DNA from: Cochliopodium minus
Taxonomy: Eukaryota; Discosea; Himatismenida; Cochliopodiidae
Assembly: GCA_024220525.1 (NCBI GenBank)
Contig: JAMYWO010000234.1
Location: forward strand, 14,891-65,055
Length of the DNA: 50,165 bases
Reading direction: 5' to 3'
Made by a program: the position numbers and the translations under genes. The notes below the pieces were generated by a model. The model ran no database searches, had not been told where the DNA came from, and worked only from the letters and a program-made list of their open reading frames with translations. Shown here piece after piece: positions 8,898 to 19,731 of the stretch (its first letter is position 1; each line of letters begins with the position of its first letter).

Positions 8898-10307
8898 TCA
8901 GAAAGTTTCATCAGAAATTTTGTGAAGCCACTCCCAAAAAGAAGCGACTTCTTTTTCGTTAGGACAAGTCCCACTCAAAACAAAATGTTTCCTCTCAATC
9001 TGCCTGTCTCTAAACCACTCACCGTTATACTCTTTCTTAAGTTCCTTGCTAACACTCAACCAATTAATGACGTCCGTACCTTGTTCGACCGTGCGAAATT
9101 TTCCTTCAAGTTTCTCGTAGAAATCGGGCATGCTCTCCTTGACTCCCGGGGTCTCAGACCATCCAGGATGGCAACAAAGGAATCTAATGTTCGTGTTTTC
9201 ATATTTTTTAGCAAAGATTTCGTTCATAACAATTTGTTGTCTCTTAGTCTAACAAGTTTTTATAAAAATAATAAAAATTATAAATTGTTGAGCAAAAAAA
9301 ATCATAACAAAAAAAATTCTCTTTCTATGAAATAAAATTTAAAAGTACAAAAAAATTTTCAAAATTGAAATATTAAATGAAAATTTATTTTACTCTCGCA
9401 TAAGCAGTGATCCCATCGAATTCTTCTCCCTTCATTAAGTCCTTTTCATACTCTTCACCGATCAAAAGTTTTTCGGTCATTCCTCCCCCACTAGATACAA
9501 AAATGATTCTGGGGTCTTCACTCTTTTCCAGTACAGGTAACAGTAACTTTGACAGGAGAAAAGAAGAAATGGAGTTAGTAGCCAAAGTGGTTTCAATGCC
9601 TATTAAAAATAATTTAATAAATATTTTATTCTTTTGTTTTCAATCACCTTCTTTGGTTTCACTTCTTTTTAGTAACAACACACCAGCATTATTGATTAAT
9701 ACATCCAACCCTTTTTCTTTTTTATTATTTTTTTGAATGATTTTGAGTTTTCGAGTTTACACATTTTTTTTTTTTTACCTTCTTTGATGAAAGTGTCCAC
9801 CATATCTCTTATATCTTGCTTGATGGATACATCGCAGATTATCAATTTCACATTTTCATTATTTGTTTCCTTGATTATTTCCTCCTGTGCCTTCTCTCCC
9901 CTCTCCTTATTTCTGCAGATCATGTAAACTGTAGCCCCTTGTTTTGCCATGAATTTTGATGAGCAGAATCCCTGTAATATGTAATCCGATTGAATATTAG
10001 GAATTGTATTAAAATATGTAAATTGGATCTCAATATAATTTATACATCCATTTTATTTTTTAAATTTATCTTAAAATAATGAAAATTTCACCAATCCTGA
10101 ATTTGCACCTAATTATTGATTGATGATAAATCATTGTAATGAATAATAAAACAATTATATTATTTCTTTACCTGTTATCATTATTTTCTTGCCAGTCAAA
10201 TCATATGTTTCTATCTTTTCTTGCATATATTTCGTGGATTTTTCATATCCAGACTTTGTAAAGTTTGATAAACCATATATAAAAAATGATATTTTACGCA
10301 ACCACAT
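8898..10307 (-). CDS. DHRS12: DHRS12-like short-chain dehydrogenase/reductase
   Basis: NAD(P)-dependent oxidoreductase of the classical SDR fold; substrate unknown. Exons: 10307-10172, 10108-10092 (17 nt), 9971-9779, 9710-9648, 9599-9394, 9248-8898, giving 321 aa, close to the ~317 aa of the animal protein. The cofactor motif TGANSGLG spans three exons and needs the 17-nt exon. NNAG, the catalytic Ser region (FVSSGGGM) and YxxxK (YARTK) are all present. The N-terminus (MWLRKISFFIYGLSNFTKSG) and the segments KRQQIVMNEIFA and HPGWSETPGV are typical of DHRS12 rather than other SDRs. All phases agree. Confidence 0.85.
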
Positions 10308-10699
10308 TTTGTTAACAATTTTTTTTTATTATTTATATTTATTAATTATAAAAAAACGTCTATCTTGCGAAAAGAATTAAAATTTAAACCAAAAACAAAT
10401 TATAAATAAATAAGGTATAAAACTTTTCAAAAGGAACTACAAGAGATTTTTAAACTTCTCAAGGGAAACCTCTTTTTTTTCCAGATAGAACAAAACCTAT
10501 TTATTCCTCGAACTATTTTGAATAAAAAAAGTTTGCATTCACAACTCTTTCAAACCCATATTTCACATTTTTTCATCAAAAAAGAAAATCACAACAAAAA
10601 AAGTTATTTTTCAAAATTTATCAATGAAATTTCTAATTAGAGTTTGAGGAAATAAAAAAAAATATAAATAAAATTGAAGATAAATCTTCTTTGATCAAG
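10308..10699. other. Divergent intergenic region
   Basis: About 390 bp of AT-rich DNA between the DHRS12-like (-) and first Sel1-repeat (+) genes, presumably holding both promoters. I see no RNA gene, no conserved motif and no believable small coding exon. Confidence 0.4.
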
Positions 10700-12019
10700 A
10701 TGGATAAAAAACGGAAAAATAGTGGAGATAAAAATGAAGAAAATAACAAGAAAAATAAAACGGATAATCTTCCCAATAATATTCTTTATTTAAATCAAGA
10801 AATGATAAGGAATAAGAATGATTTCATCTTATTATCGAAATTTTTTGTGGAATCATTGAATGAAGAATTAATCTTTTTGAATGTATTTAATTCAAACCAA
10901 TAATATTAGATATTGAATTAATCTCTTCTTTTTATATTATATAATATAGTTGAAAGCTAATAAATATATACTTGGGAATCAAGAATTCGAATCGAATGTG
11001 AGAAGAGGGATATTATTATTGGAAAATGCAGCAATGTTTGGTTTTTTTTTTTCTCATTTCTATTTGTGAATGATTGCAACTGACAAAAAAATTTTTTGAA
11101 CACAGGTGAAATCAACTCCTTATTCCAATTGGGCATATATTATTTCGAAGGGATTATAATAAAACAAAATTATCCAAAATCAGCAGAATATTTTCAAAGA
11201 GGATCAGATAAAGGTAAAAACAAATCTTTTAAAAGAAATGATTTTCAAAATATGTTTCATTCAAAGATTGTTGTAAATGTATGCATTATTTGGGAAAAAT
11301 GTATAGAAAAGGATTGGGTGTGAGCAAGAACAATGATAGAGCATTGGCTTTAATATCTAAATCAGCAGATGGTAAAATTAAAGAAATGAAATTTTTTATA
11401 AAAAATTTAAATAAATAAACTTAATCTGAGCAAACAATAAAAACCAAGAATCATCGAAATTAAAACAAAAAATAAAATATTTTTCTTTCTAATTGAGATA
11501 TGTTATTCTCGGGCAAAATGAGCACCCACAAATTTTTAAAAATCATTTTAATGCATTATAAAGATAAACTGATTTCAATTATACAGTAATCAACATGATT
11601 TTAAGGATTATACTTGAAATGATCTGATATAAAGAGAACTCGAGAATTTGATGCTAAGAAATTTCGAATAATTCAAGATTTTTCAAAGATATAAAATCTA
11701 TCTCACAAATATGATCTCAAAGATATAAAATCTATTCAAATATTAATAACTTTTGATGAAAATAGTTGATTTATTCACATCAGATTATTCTTAAAATAAC
11801 TTTCCTTCGCAGGAATAATTTTTTTCAAAATTTCTAATTTCAGGTGGAGATGAAAATGGACAATATTTATTAGGGATCTTCTATGAAACTGGTGAAAATG
11901 TGAAAAAAAATGATAAAGTTGCCATTGAATGGTACAAAAGAGCCGCCAAACAGAATCATAATAAAGCGATTATGAGATTAAGGAATTTCAAAATCTACTC
12001 TGACAGTGATGAAGAATGA
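10700..12019 (+). CDS. Sel1-repeat protein A
   Basis: Exons: 10700-10882, 10950-11040, 11106-11213, 11267-11371, 11844-12019 (220 aa, all phases consistent). After a Lys/Asn-rich head, residues about 60-215 hold Sel1-like (TPR-related) repeats with the usual pattern of a small residue, LG-x2-Y-x2-G-x-GV and a following A-x5-KAA helix: LGKMYRKGLGVSKNND and LLGIFYETGENVKKND are the clearest. Each repeat ends near an intron, so repeats and exons largely coincide. Sel1 proteins act as scaffolds in signalling and ER-associated degradation. The fourth intron is unusually long (472 nt) and carries a dispersed element (11427-11524). Confidence 0.8.
11427..11524 (+). repeat. Dispersed ~100-bp element, copy A (in intron 4 of Sel1 gene A)
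   Basis: About 93% identical by eye to the reverse complement of 18818-18917. It starts TGAGCAAACA and ends CTCGGGCAAAATGAGCA. Within it CCAAGAAT near one end can pair with ATTCTCGG near the other (one G-U pair), so a long hairpin is possible. It could be a MITE remnant or an intronic small RNA. Confidence 0.55.
11683..11735. repeat. 19-bp direct repeat
   Basis: TCAAAGATATAAAATCTAT occurs at 11683-11701 and again at 11717-11735, separated by 15 bp, in the long intron of Sel1 gene A. No function is inferred. Confidence 0.6.
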
Positions 12020-12228
12020 GAAGTACCTTTGTTTTTAATTTGAACAATGAGATAAAAGTTCCTGATTGAATAAATATTTATTTATATTATCAACTTCATT
12101 TTCAAAAAAAAAAAAAGATTTATTTTCCCTTTTCAATAAAATAAATAAAATAAAAAAAAAAAAGTGAATCCATCCTTTTTAAAACCATCAAATAAAGAAA
12201 AAAAGAAATAAGAAAAAAAGAAATATAA

Positions 12229-13159
12229 ATGCAAGAAGAAGCACAATTTTTATTTTACAAGGGAATTTGTTATCAAGAAGGAGTCATCGTAAAGAAGGAT
12301 TATGAAAAGTCCTTCTACTATTTCAATCAAGCAGCTAAATATGGAAATCCTAAAGCCTATTTCAAATTAGGATTTTTTTTCGCTAATGGATATGGGGTCG
12401 AACAATGTAAAAATACAAATTTTTTAATATATTTATAACGAGAAGGATCTTGAATTTATTATTCTTAAATATTTCGCCTTTGTTCTACCACTCTTAAAAA
12501 AATTTTGAATCTTTTCGATAGGTGATTACAAGGCCTATTATTATTTCAAACTTTCTGCTGATCAAGGGGATATAATTGCAATGTTGAATTTAGGAAAGAT
12601 GTATTTGAATGGAAGAGGAATAACCCAAAACAAAAAGAAAGCATTTGAATTGATATTAAAATCAGCAGAGGGTAATTAAAGAATTCAATTTTTCTCTGAA
12701 AATTAATATCCAAATTTTTTGAAATTGATTTGGAATTTTTTTTTTTTGATTATTGTGATAAATCACCTGAATATTCTCAACCATTGAACAATATTAAAGT
12801 GAACATTTATTTTCACGAAATAGAAAGAAAATTCTAATATTTAGTGTTTATTAAACAACATAACCCTCCCATTTATCATAAAATAATTTCTTTTTATAGG
12901 TGGAGATGAAGATGCACAATTTTTGACAGCTGTAATGTATGAGGATGGCGAAGGAGTCGAAAAAAATGAGCTTATGGCAATGGAATGGTTTGAGAAGGCT
13001 GCCCAACAAGGTAACAACAAAGCTAATATGAGACTGATGACGAAAAATCTCAGTGAATCTCAGAGAGCTCCTCTCATATTCTATGCCCATATGATGGATA
13101 ACAGCAATAATAATCTTTGCCAATGTTCTTATATGGAAGATGATGATGAAGAGATTTGA
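12229..13159 (+). CDS. Sel1-repeat protein B
   Basis: Exons: 12229-12406, 12522-12671, 12900-13159 (195 aa, phases consistent). Sel1-like repeats run from the start: YKGICYQEGVIVKKDYEK, then LGFFFANGYGVEQ, then LGKMYLNGRGITQNKKKA, then AVMYEDGEGVEKNELMA followed by WFEKAAQQGN. The C-terminus is acidic. It is a tandem relative of gene A: repeat style, the phase-1 intron positions and the exon that opens (G)GGDEDAQ / (G)GGDENGQ are shared. It lacks the basic N-terminal head of gene A. Confidence 0.8.
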
Positions 13160-13429
13160 TTTGCTTCACATTTTTTTCCCGCCAAAAAAAAATTTTCCAT
13201 TTCTTTTTCCTTTTTTCTTTTTTTCTTTATCAAATCAAACACTGGAGACTATCAAAGCAAAAATTTTCTATTCTCTTTCTGATAGGATGTGTATGATCAA
13301 TTGAACACAAACAAAATTTTCATTTTTTTCTCCATTAAAATGATTATATCCTTATCAGTTCAAAACTTTTTAAAGAACGGAAACAATTAAGAGAAATCTC
13401 AAATCAGTAGAGAAAAAAAAAAAAAATCG

Positions 13430-15003
13430 ATGAAAAATAATTTAAGGATTGGTTTTATTACCTCCAATCAATTCAAATCTCTCTTTTGTATCTTTCTTCC
13501 TTAATTTTTTCTCAAATATTTTTATTTTGATAAAGCTGAAGAACAGGATGTACTCAAATTATTGAGGGAGAACGATATTGATCCCATTCCTGTTGTTTGG
13601 GATGATAATCAGATCAAATGGGAAGATAATCCCTTTGATTTTTTGATAATGAGAACAGGTAAATAAAATATTAAACTTAATCATTTTATGCTGATCCAAA
13701 AATAGTTTGGGATTACACTGAGAAATATGAGTAAGATTAGTTTTTTATATGAAATAACTTTAAAAAAAAAAATTCAAAAAGAGAATTCTGCGAGGTAATA
13801 TGCCAACAATAATTAATGTTGATTCTTTTACTTGAGGTTTAGTGGTTGGACAAAATAGAAAATTTGGGTATCAGTGTGTACAACGAAACCAAGTTCTTGA
13901 GATGGAATGTGATAATTTTTTGATATTTTTCTAATTTTTTACATATTTTTTTTTTTCCAATTTAATTATTTTTTTCATTTTTTTTTAAACTTTAAAGTCA
14001 CACAAAAAATATCTTTTGGATCTGGAGAAAGAGGGAGTAGATGTGATACCCACGGTGCTACTTGAAAAAGGTTGTAAATATGAAGAAGTATGTAAAATAG
14101 CAAACAACAAAGAATGGCCCTATTTCGTAATTAAGCCGTAAAAATTAATTGAGAAAAAATATTTAAAACTTTTTAATAATCTTGGTGTTTAAAATTAAAA
14201 TATTAAATAAAAACTTCTAAAGAAAAATATTTAAAACTTTTTTTTTAAAATAAAATAGATGCGTCTCTTCTTGTGGTCAGAATTGTCACAAGGTCGAGTC
14301 TGTTAACATTTCCCAAAAAATAAAGTCACAAATCCAAAATCTTCTCAATACGAGGGAAATGTTGCTTCAAAAATTCATTTCGAGTGTGAAAGTCAAGGGG
14401 GAGATTTCTCTTGTTTTTTTCGGAGAAAAATTTTCTCATGCCATTTTGAAGCGTCCTTTGCAGAATGAGTTCCGAGTACAAGGTGGAAAAATCGAGTCTG
14501 TAAATGCTGGTAAAAAATAAATTATAAAATTTTTACCATTCAATTTAAATTTTTAGATGTTATTATTGTTTAAAAAACAAAAATTATTAAAATATATCTT
14601 AAATTGAACTTTAAACATTTTAAATTTATTTAAACAAGAAAAGTACCAAATAGAGTTTGCTCTTAAGTGTATCAGGGCAGCCAAAAAATTTCTTTTCAAA
14701 AAGAACGATAAAGATAAATTAGTTTTAATAGCCCGAGTTGACCTTTTGTTTTCCAATGATGGTAAACAGATGTACTTAAATGAATTTGAAGGTAAATTTC
14801 CTTTCCCAAAAAAATTGTCTTTCAGCATAAAACGTTATTTAAAATATTTGTTTTTTCATTATTTATTTATTTCTTCTTTAAAAAATTTATTAGCTTTTGA
14901 TCCTGAACTCTTCTTGAGGAAGTCTCCTAGCTCTACTAATCTATATGTTAATTCTATTATGGATATCGTGAAGAAAGGAGATTACAAAAATAAGTACTAT
15001 TAA
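13430..15003 (+). CDS. ATP-grasp enzyme related to prokaryotic glutathione-synthetase-like ligases
   Basis: Exons: 13430-13487, 13536-13658, 13706-13730 (25 nt), 13782-13794 (13 nt), 13843-13908, 13998-14137, 14259-14509, 14639-14791, 14894-15003 (312 aa, all phases consistent). Family signatures in order: PVVWDDNQIKWED, FDFLIMRTVWDYTEKYE, FLRWNSHKKYLLDLEKEGVDV, VIPTVLL, FVIKP, ISLVFFGEKFSHAILKRP with FRVQGG, and ARVDLLF followed by FDPELFL. These fit a predicted carboxylate-amine ligase seen widely in bacteria; the true substrate is unknown. First-exon boundaries are the least certain. No targeting signal is evident. Confidence 0.75.
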
Positions 15004-15132
15004 AAAAATTTTAAAGATTGAGCAAAGTCTTTTAAACTTTTAATTTTTTGTGATTGTTTATTTAAATTATTTTTATTTTTTTAAAATTTGTTTTTTTATT
15101 TATTAAAAAAGTTATCTTCAAAAAAATAAAAA

Positions 15133-16230
15133 ATGAACACCAAAAGCTATAATATTTTTTCTAATCCACAAGCTCAACAATCAAAAACCAATAATAGGAA
15201 ACAACCAACAAGAAAACAAAATTCCAATCCCTTCCAAACCAGAAAATTCACTGGCTTCTCCAATCAGGAGAGATTTGAATTCGAGAATATGCCTGACAAC
15301 TATTTCCCATTGTTGGGCAGAGATATCAATAACATCTATTTCCCTAAAAGGACAGAACAAGAGAAAATCAAATTTATCACCAAAGAAAAGAGAATCACCC
15401 ATTACCCATCTCTATTAGCTGGTGGTGGAATAATATCATATACTCTATTTGTAAGAATTTCTTTATATATAATAGATTAACTTGTTAATTCTTTTCTATT
15501 TCCCCAAATGATCATCCCATGTAGAATTTTCTTAAACAAAGAAAAGGAAATACTTATTCTCTTATTATTGGATCTGTATTTGGAGGGATATATTGTAAAA
15601 AAAAAAAATTTTATTTATTGGTGATATATTGGAACATTTAATATCATATAATGAGCACATAAATCATATCTTGGAAAAATTAGTTTGGAAAATGATCAAT
15701 AATTATTTATATAGCGAATGATATATTTGGATATGTATCACAAAAAGAAATTTGATTGAATATGCACGATCACATTTTAAATTTAATCTTTCAACAATAA
15801 TATCTGCTCAGTGCTCATCTTGAAAAACTAATTCTTAACTCTTTTTTTAAAGTTTTGTCTAGTAAATTGATCTATGAACAAGAATACACTGTGCAAGGAC
15901 ACGACATTTCTGCAAGTAATAATCTTTTTAATAAAAATAAAAATTTTTAATTTAATTTCCACACTTTTTTGAAAAACTAAACTTTCATAATAAAAAGCTT
16001 TGTCCCTTTTGATCGCTTTGGCTTGCCACCCAGAAACTCAGTTGAACAAAAAGTGGTGGGGAGCTGTGGCAGCGTTTGCAGGGTTGACAGCATTTGAATA
16101 CATCAATGGAAGTTTGAACAGACACCTCAAACTCCCTTTCTTGCTCGAAAGAATCAAGTTTCTCGAAGACTTGACCCAGCCAAAGATCAAGTTTTCTGAA
16201 AGGAAAGTCTTACCAATCAATACCAACTAA
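15133..16230 (+). CDS. Unknown protein with two hydrophobic segments
   Basis: Exons: 15133-15450, 15525-15594, 15853-15915, 15998-16230 (227 aa, phases consistent). The N-terminal 50 residues are rich in Asn, Gln and basic residues. Hydrophobic segments lie at about residues 97-130 (LLAGGGIISYTLF, then YSLIIGSVFGGIY after splicing) and about 152-185 (SLLIALAC, WWGAVAAFAGLTAFEYI). This suggests a small two- to four-pass membrane protein, possibly organellar given the basic N-terminus. I recognise no family. Confidence 0.6.
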
Positions 16231-16418
16231 TTTATTAAAATTTTTTAAAAAAAAGTTAAAAACAAACAGTTTGTTTAAAATATTGAATTGAGTTTTATTT
16301 AAAATCATTTAAATTTATTTTATTAAAAATCATTTAAATCATTATTTTTCAATTATGTCAGTTGATTTTTCAGTCTGATGTTTGGAATATTTAAAAAGTT
16401 TCCTTTTTTTGATTTTCT

Positions 16419-17797
16419 TCAGTTGAAAGTCTTCTTGAAAGCAGAGAGGATGTGCCCTTCTTTGTCGAAAATGGCAAAGACAACCTTTCTGAAAACACCC
16501 TCAAACTCCCCATTGAGCAACCATTTCCACTTTCCAGCAACAAAATTAGGAGAATTACGAAAAACTCCGCAACCAAACCCACTATCAAAAAAAAATTAAA
16601 AATTTTTTTTTAAAATTAAAAAATAAAAATGATGAATTATGTTACCCCAACACCAACACTTCCAATTTTTTTTCGGCGCAGATAAGAAGAATTCTTCTCA
16701 TTCTTTCTATCATAGTGTTTTGTGCCATTATGCTGCCTTTTTCTTGACCTTCTCTCTTAACGCACAAACCATCTTTTTTAAAAATAAAAAAAATATAAAT
16801 ATAATTAATAGCAAATAATTGTCATATTTCCAAACAATTTTTTTTGAATTAATAATAAAGAGATTTAAATCAAAAAATCTTTACAATTTACTGCAGGGCA
16901 AGAAAGAATGTTGATGAGATTAATTTTTTTGAGAAGATCACCATTGTCTTTTTTAAACACAGGCACAAAAGGCGAATATCTTTTCAAAAATTAAATTCAT
17001 TTTTATTTATTTTATATATTATCTATTTTTTTTTTTTTGATTTTTAAGATTATTTTTTCTTACTGCATGTAATGAGAATAAGTGGATGTGTTTATTTGTT
17101 TGTTGTGGGAGTACATTTTTTTTCCTTCTTCAGTGGTCAAGTTCAAATAAAGTGATGAAGAGCGTGCTTTGGGAAGAAAAAAAAAAAATTTAAAAATCAA
17201 TGAATTAAAACAAATAAAATTAAAAAAATAAAATAAAAAACATATAAATGTTACCAATGGATTCTTCTTGAGCTCTTGCTCCTTTGAGAAATCCTCCTCC
17301 CGGCTTTTTAGCACTGTTTTGAAAAAAAAAAAGTTAATAGATTTTTTGGAAATTTAATCTTTTAGCTGAAAATCAATTAATAAATTTTCTGATAAATTCA
17401 TTTCTCACCTTGCAAAATTGAGCAACATCAATCTTTCTGGATCCTCACTCTTTAGTAATAGATTGCATACTTGTAGACATGTATCAGGTGATATCTCGAA
17501 GGTGGTTTTAAAAAGATTTTTCTCGAATTTTATCAACTCATAATTATGATTGTCTGCATAGACCTCGTTGGTTTGCATCGAAAAATCCTTTTGTTCACTG
17601 AAATCGATTCTTTCTCCTTCACATAAATATACACAGCCTTTCTCGATTATATCCAGAGTATCTTTGGCTATCCCCGCCCAATGCTCTTTATTCTTCAATG
17701 TTGTCTCTGTATATTTGTTCTTGTCTATCTGTTGATTGTCATTATTATGATTATTGTTCTTTTTGTTGTTCTTTTGGTTATTCTTATTGTTCTTCAT
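16419..17797 (-). CDS. Microbial-type poly(ADP-ribose) glycohydrolase (TIGR02452-like)
   Basis: Predicted to cleave ADP-ribose polymers or adducts with a macrodomain fold. Exons: 17797-17409, 17313-17255, 17166-17064, 16979-16885, 16772-16646, 16581-16419 (311 aa, phases consistent). Family motifs: LNFASAKKPGGGFLKGARAQ followed by EES (the Gly-rich loop with catalytic acidic residues), SSSLYLNL, YSPFVPVFKKDNG, then VLVLGGFGCGVFRNSP and VVFAIFD. The start has a 30-residue Asn/Lys-rich low-complexity head. Related genes occur in bacteria, fungi and protists. The donor of the fourth intron was chosen as GTAAAG (ending VN) to keep frame. Confidence 0.8.
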
Positions 17798-17950
17798 GTT
17801 TTTATCAAATTCAATTTTTTTTTTTAATTCAAATAGATTAGATTTAGATATATTGAGTCAAGGATAGTAATCTCTACTATCCTGATTCAGTGTGTACTGA
17901 TGGCATCAGTTATTTTTCATAGGCAACACCATTTTCTTAAAAAAAAAAAG

Positions 17951-18181
17951 ATGAAAAAAGATATCTTAATTTTGAAAGATAACATATACGAGACTGAGAG
18001 GACGATCATTGTAGATTTTAACAAAAAACCTAAACAAGAATACCATAGATCTATTAATATTGATCATTTTTTAAACAAATATTTAATTTGTGAAGGAACT
18101 GAAATATCAAATTTGATTCCTTCCTTATCTTTCCATTTTCCCAACTCTTTTAATAAATATATAAAAAAATTGAGTTCATGA
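17951..18181 (+). CDS. Short upstream frame before the SAC3 gene
   Basis: A 76-codon frame (MKKDILILKDNIYETERTI...) ends in a TGA that overlaps the ATG of the SAC3-domain gene (ATGA). It could be an upstream ORF, a small separate gene, or a mis-joined first exon. An in-frame ATG a little further 5' is possible too. Composition is plausible for coding DNA, but no family is recognised. Confidence 0.3.
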   Translation: MKKDILILKDNIYETERTIIVDFNKKPKQEYHRSINIDHFLNKYLICEGTEISNLIPSLSFHFPNSFNKYIKKLSS

Positions 18182-19633
18182 ATGAAAGATTAAAGAATTT
18201 AAAGAGAGAAAAACAAATAAAACTTAATAATCGATCCAATCATTTAAACTCCTCTTTGATTGGGAAATGCGAGAACTCTTGCCCAGAGATCGAGAGATTG
18301 GAGCGAATCCAAAGCAAGCAACTTTCTCAATATGAATCAAAAGAGAGATTGTATAAGAAATACTCCCGTGATGCCAATTTTATTGAAGAAGAATTGAGGA
18401 AGGATGATGTGTTAAGGAGATGTTGGGATGATTTGATGCTCATTGCTATCAGGGAGCTCAACGAGAAGGATAATGAAAAGATGCTTTCTTTATTCGATTT
18501 TCTATTCGATAGATCCAAAAGCATCAGACAGGATATCCAAATCCAAAGATTGGCATCTGGAAATACAATACATATCTATCAACAAATAAGTATGCATTTA
18601 TTAATAAATAATAGCCCATCAATTTTATATTCACAAAATATATCTAATATTCTTAATTGACTAGTCAGATTTCACATCATATTTGGATTTATCCTCAAGG
18701 ATCACAAGAAATTTTCTCCTACTCTCAACAACAAAGGTAAATCTGATATTTTTTATCAAAAATCACTTTATCTTTATAATGCATTCAAATGATTTTACTA
18801 AAAAAAATTTTTGTTTATGCTCATTATGCCCGAGAATAACATATCTTAATTAGAAAGAAAGATATTTTATTTTTTGTTTTAATTTCGATGCGATTCTTGG
18901 TTTATACTGTTTGCTCGATAAAGTTTATAAAAAAAATTTCAATTCAAAAATACCTTTTATTTTAATAGAGCTTGTGGATAGTATCTATTATCTTTTGAGT
19001 TTCCAATATCCCATGGTAGAAGATCCCTCCAAGAAAAAGAACATCTCCGAATTCGTCTGCTACTTCATCCTCATTTCCAGTGTTAAAGACACCGAGAGCT
19101 TCTTCGAGAAGATAAACACATTCCTCGATCTGCTTCAAGATAACAAAGAAGAAGTAAAAAATATTGCTTTAATTTTTATTTATTTTTTACATATTTTAAT
19201 TTTTTTATTTTATTTTTAATAATTCTTCTAGACAGATGATTCTTACATATCCTTTTCAAACGTGATCACAGAAGCTCTAAGACAAAAAGACTACCACCTC
19301 TTTTTCTCCGAATTCAAACGCTTCACCGTCTCGGATCTTCCCAAGCTGTTGATCTCCATCTATCACCTCCAAGATCTGAGGTTATCTGCTTTCGAGATCG
19401 TTTTTTCTTGCTTCCGAGGCCCTATGGAAATTGATGTTTTCCGTGATCTCTTCCTTTTCGGTTCTCTTTTCGATGTGAGGGGTTTGTTAGAGTTTAATCA
19501 GGTTTCTGTTTGTGAAAAATCTCTCAAAATAGATGGAAAAGCTTCTGTTGATAATCATAAGTCTCCTTTGACGGACTGTTCTGTTCTGGACAGAACAGAA
19601 ATCATCAAAAAGTTTGGGTTGATGTTAAAATAA
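18178..19633 (+). CDS. SAC3/GANP-domain protein (SAC3D1/LENG8-like)
   Basis: Exons: 18178-18589, 18665-18736, 18969-19153, 19232-19633 (356 aa, phases consistent). The diagnostic SAC3 start is present at about residue 28: GKCENSCPEIERLER, then ERLYKKYSRDA, DVLRRCWDDLM, LFDFLFDRSKSIRQDI, and after splicing RFHIIFGFILKDH with LNNKEL. The length fits the small SAC3D1-type proteins rather than full GANP or yeast Sac3. Family members work in TREX-2-like mRNA export or at centrosomes; which applies here is unknown. Intron 2 contains the inverted copy of the dispersed element. Confidence 0.85.
18818..18917 (-). repeat. Dispersed ~100-bp element, copy B (in intron 2 of the SAC3 gene)
   Basis: Reverse-complement copy of 11427-11524, with a 2-base insertion and a handful of substitutions. 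Both copies are in introns of + strand genes, but the element points the opposite way here. The end-to-end pairing of CCGAGAAT with ATTCTTGG is kept in this copy. Confidence 0.55.
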
Positions 19634-19731
19634 TAAAGATTTGTTTTGATTAAAAAATTAACTTTTAAAAAAAGATTGGTCAAAAAAACTTTTATTTTAT
19701 TTTGTATAAAATTATTAAATATTTTATAAGA

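Noticed and set aside
8922-9335. Long + strand frame opposite the last DHRS12-like exon
   Set aside because: Shadow of a conserved coding exon.
11590-11660. Similarity to 26590-26665 as a third repeat family
   Set aside because: Only a short AT-rich match (CTGATATAAA, then CTCGA-AATTTGA) could be seen, too weak to call without a search.
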